Origin: Sipunculus nudus
Taxonomy: Eukaryota; Annelida; Sipuncula; Golfingiida; Sipunculidae
DNA: 64,000 nucleotides
Direction: 5' to 3'
NCBI GenBank assembly: GCA_026874595.1
Contig: JAPPUL010000069.1
Span: forward strand, 312,001 to 376,000
Under the pieces are notes generated by a model. It saw only the letters and a program-made list of their open reading frames with translations. It was not told the DNA's origin and made no database searches. Position numbers and translations under genes: made by a program. The number at the start of each line of letters is the position of its first letter. Position 1 is the first letter of the stretch. Shown one piece after another: positions 62,309 to 64,000 of the stretch.

Positions 62309-64000
62309 CTTTATAATTTATCCCTCTTTTTAAAAGGACTATCTGTATCAAGTTCAGTAAATCTATATGAGGGTTTCTGTGTTCTATAGATTTATCGAGT
62401 AATGATGCTGTTTCAAATAAATCACTTTGGCGTTTTATCCTTAAAATATAAGATTTAGTAAGCTCATGTTCTTTTCGTATCATACCGTATATCTTTTTGC
62501 CTACTTCCTTATCCTTAACTATATCCGCATATAAAGCTGCAATCTCTATATCTGTTTTTGCAAGGCTCATTGAAATGTTATCTATCAATACACTAAAAAA
62601 TAGCCATTTGTCATACATCTCACATAAAAGCTCTTCGTTCCCTCCTCCGTCCTCCTCTAAGAACTTCTTAAATCCATATCCAACCCCATACCAGCCTGAT
62701 ATGATATGACGGTTTTGTATCCAGCTAAATACCCACGGAATTGCTCTTATATTGTTTATACTGTCTGCTTGCTTTCTTTTGGCCGGCCTTGAGGCTATAT
62801 TTAACTTCTGGATGCTTGCAAAGGGAGTTGCCTCTTTGAAATACAAAAACAAATCCTTGTCACTTACCAACTTTCTATATGCCTCATACGAATAGCTAGA
62901 TATCTTTTCCATTGCCTTCTCATACTCCAAAACCCTCTTAACATCTTCTTCCTTAGCATTACATATACTCTCCATTCCCGCCTCCATCACCTTAGACATA
63001 AGTAAACTTATCCGCATAATCGCTGTGTGTTCATGGGCATACTTCCTAGATATTACCTCACCCTGCTCCGTTATCTTTATCTTGCCATTTACACTCTCTT
63101 TAGGCTGAGCCTCTATTGACTTGCCAACATATTCACTCCCTCCCCGGCTTATTGACCCACCTCGTCCATGAAACAGCTTTAATACTATATTATATTTTTG
63201 TGCTATTGCGAATAGCGTTTGTTGGGCCTTGTATAATTCCCATACTGAAGTTAGTATTCCTCCTTGCTTATTACTGTCTGAGTAGCCTATCATCACCTCT
63301 TGTATATTCCCTCGGGCTGCAAGATGTTTTGTGTATGCTTGATTCAAAAATAAATCTTCCAAAACTTTACTTGCATTTGATAAATCGTCTATCGTCTCAA
63401 AAAGTGGTACTATATCAAGTCGACTAAAACATTCACCCTCTCCACCTCCCAAAACCCCATAAAGCCCCGCTTCCTTGGCTAGTAACAATACTGCAAGTAC
63501 ATCATGTGCTCCGTGCGTCATGCTTATTATATAGCTTCCTATCGCTTGTTCCGATATTGTATCTTGAGCTATCTTTATCTCTTTGAACACTTTATGTGTC
63601 TCTTCATTCTCTTTCGTTGTGAATTTATAATGTATTGGGATTAACGGGCGGGGACTTAAAAGCTCTTTTGTTAAAAACTTTATCTTCTCGCCATCTCCTA
63701 GCTCGTCATAACTCCCACCTCCTAGTATATTAAGTCCGCTTACTACATCATCTAGTAATGTATGATGACGGGTCCCTATCTCCCTTATATCCAAGCTTAC
63801 AAGATGAAAGCCAAATACCTTAACCTTCCTAAGTAGTGGGTCAAGCTCTGTTTTTGCAACTCGCTCGTTTTGTCCTTCTATTAGGGCATGTCGAAGTAAG
63901 TTTAAATCTTCTAAAAAATCTTCTACACTTGAGTAAGAATAATCCTTTGCTCCATATTCATCTTCTGCATAATACAAAATCTGTTCTAAATCCCTCTTTT
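62220..64000 (-). CDS. ppc: Phosphoenolpyruvate carboxylase, C-terminal part (cut by right edge)
   Basis: The frame is open to base 64000, so the 5' third is outside; 593 codons are visible against about 880-930 in the family. It carboxylates PEP with bicarbonate to oxaloacetate. Present are VKVFGFHLVSLDIREIGTRH (the Arg/His region), MIGYSDSNKQGGILTSVWEL, the catalytic FHGRGGSISRGG, RAIPWVFSWIQNR and the invariant C-terminal NTG (GLRNTG). The FHGRGG loop reads SISRGGS where most have TVGRGGGP. The last 29 codons form part of the 149-base array, but the C-terminus is intact. Confidence 0.95.
   Translation of the reverse strand, partial: KRDLEQILYYAEDEYGAKDYSYSSVEDFLEDLNLLRHALIEGQNERVAKTELDPLLRKVKVFGFHLVSLDIREIGTRHHTLLDDVVSGLNILGGGSYDELGDGEKIKFLTKELLSPRPLIPIHYKFTTKENEETHKVFKEIKIAQDTISEQAIGSYIISMTHGAHDVLAVLLLAKEAGLYGVLGGGEGECFSRLDIVPLFETIDDLSNASKVLEDLFLNQAYTKHLAARGNIQEVMIGYSDSNKQGGILTSVWELYKAQQTLFAIAQKYNIVLKLFHGRGGSISRGGSEYVGKSIEAQPKESVNGKIKITEQGEVISRKYAHEHTAIMRISLLMSKVMEAGMESICNAKEEDVKRVLEYEKAMEKISSYSYEAYRKLVSDKDLFLYFKEATPFASIQKLNIASRPAKRKQADSINNIRAIPWVFSWIQNRHIISGWYGVGYGFKKFLEEDGGGNEELLCEMYDKWLFFSVLIDNISMSLAKTDIEIAALYADIVKDKEVGKKIYGMIRKEHELTKSYILRIKRQSDLFETASLLDKSIEHRNPHIDLLNLIQIVLLKRGINYKDNDFASDDIHFRMLANSINCIASGLRNTG

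Noticed and set aside
1-64000. Insertion sequences, prophage or integrative element
   Set aside because: No transposase, integrase or structural phage protein and no terminal inverted repeats with target duplications were seen.

Overview
The window is AT-rich bacterial chromosome (well under 40% G+C by eye) and almost entirely chromosomal core genes. I see no transposase, phage gene or CRISPR array. The envelope looks Gram-negative: exported lipoproteins, a periplasmic triheme cytochrome and Tat-type ferredoxin, diaminopimelate epimerase and a dcw division cluster. A complete dsrC-M-K-E-F-H-J-O-P cluster shows dissimilatory sulfur metabolism, and dsrEFH points to the oxidative direction. The lineage cannot be fixed from this sequence; an uncultivated low-GC sulfur bacterium is the best description.

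Layout. 0-5.3 kb (minus): a tight row made of an ATP-grasp/FMN hydroxyacid dehydrogenase fusion, a ParB-N protein, glgC, trpS and the start of glmS, which runs off the left edge. 5.4-8.5 kb (plus): gatA and RNase Y. 8.5-13.4 kb (minus): a TPR-CHAT protease, a small protein, a sigma-70-family factor and an exported protein, which together form the most system-like module here. 13.9-18.1 kb: a GlnD-like HD/ACT protein without nucleotidyltransferase, a SlyD-like lipoprotein, accB and HU. 18.3-21.6 kb (plus): a GNAT-like protein and two related exported proteins, the second ending in a 4x290-bp array. 21.6-30.0 kb: class I aldolase, a FapA/Jag-N protein, parB-parA-rsmG and a malic enzyme/phosphotransacetylase fusion. 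30.2-37.5 kb: tRNA-Asn, modABC, a CDGSH protein, several small exported proteins and a structured 645-bp non-coding region. 37.5-46.9 kb (plus): murD-ftsW-ftsQ-ftsA-ftsZ, then a TPR lipoprotein and a PAS-only protein. 46.9-50.2 kb: gltA and a B12-binding radical SAM protein. 50.3-57.5 kb (minus): the dsr cluster. 57.8-64 kb: dapF, a TPR membrane protein, a class V aminotransferase, a 9x149-bp array and the C-terminal two thirds of PEP carboxylase, cut by the right edge.

How it fits together. Citrate synthase, PEP carboxylase, malic enzyme, aldolase, ADP-glucose pyrophosphorylase and the glyoxylate-type aminotransferase make a central-carbon set. DsrMKJOP is a transmembrane electron conduit that works with the DsrC disulfide carrier and the DsrEFH sulfur relay. 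The division genes stand as one co-directional block.

The strongest unexplained signal is repetition. Tandem duplications from 7 to 290 bp occur throughout, and many overlap the first or last codons of a gene (dsrC, dsrF, ppc/aminotransferase, the fn3-like genes, the HD/exported-protein junction). Purine-rich minisatellites with Shine-Dalgarno-like units also lie in front of several genes. A second unusual trait is that base skew and codon style seem to follow multi-kilobase position rather than gene direction.
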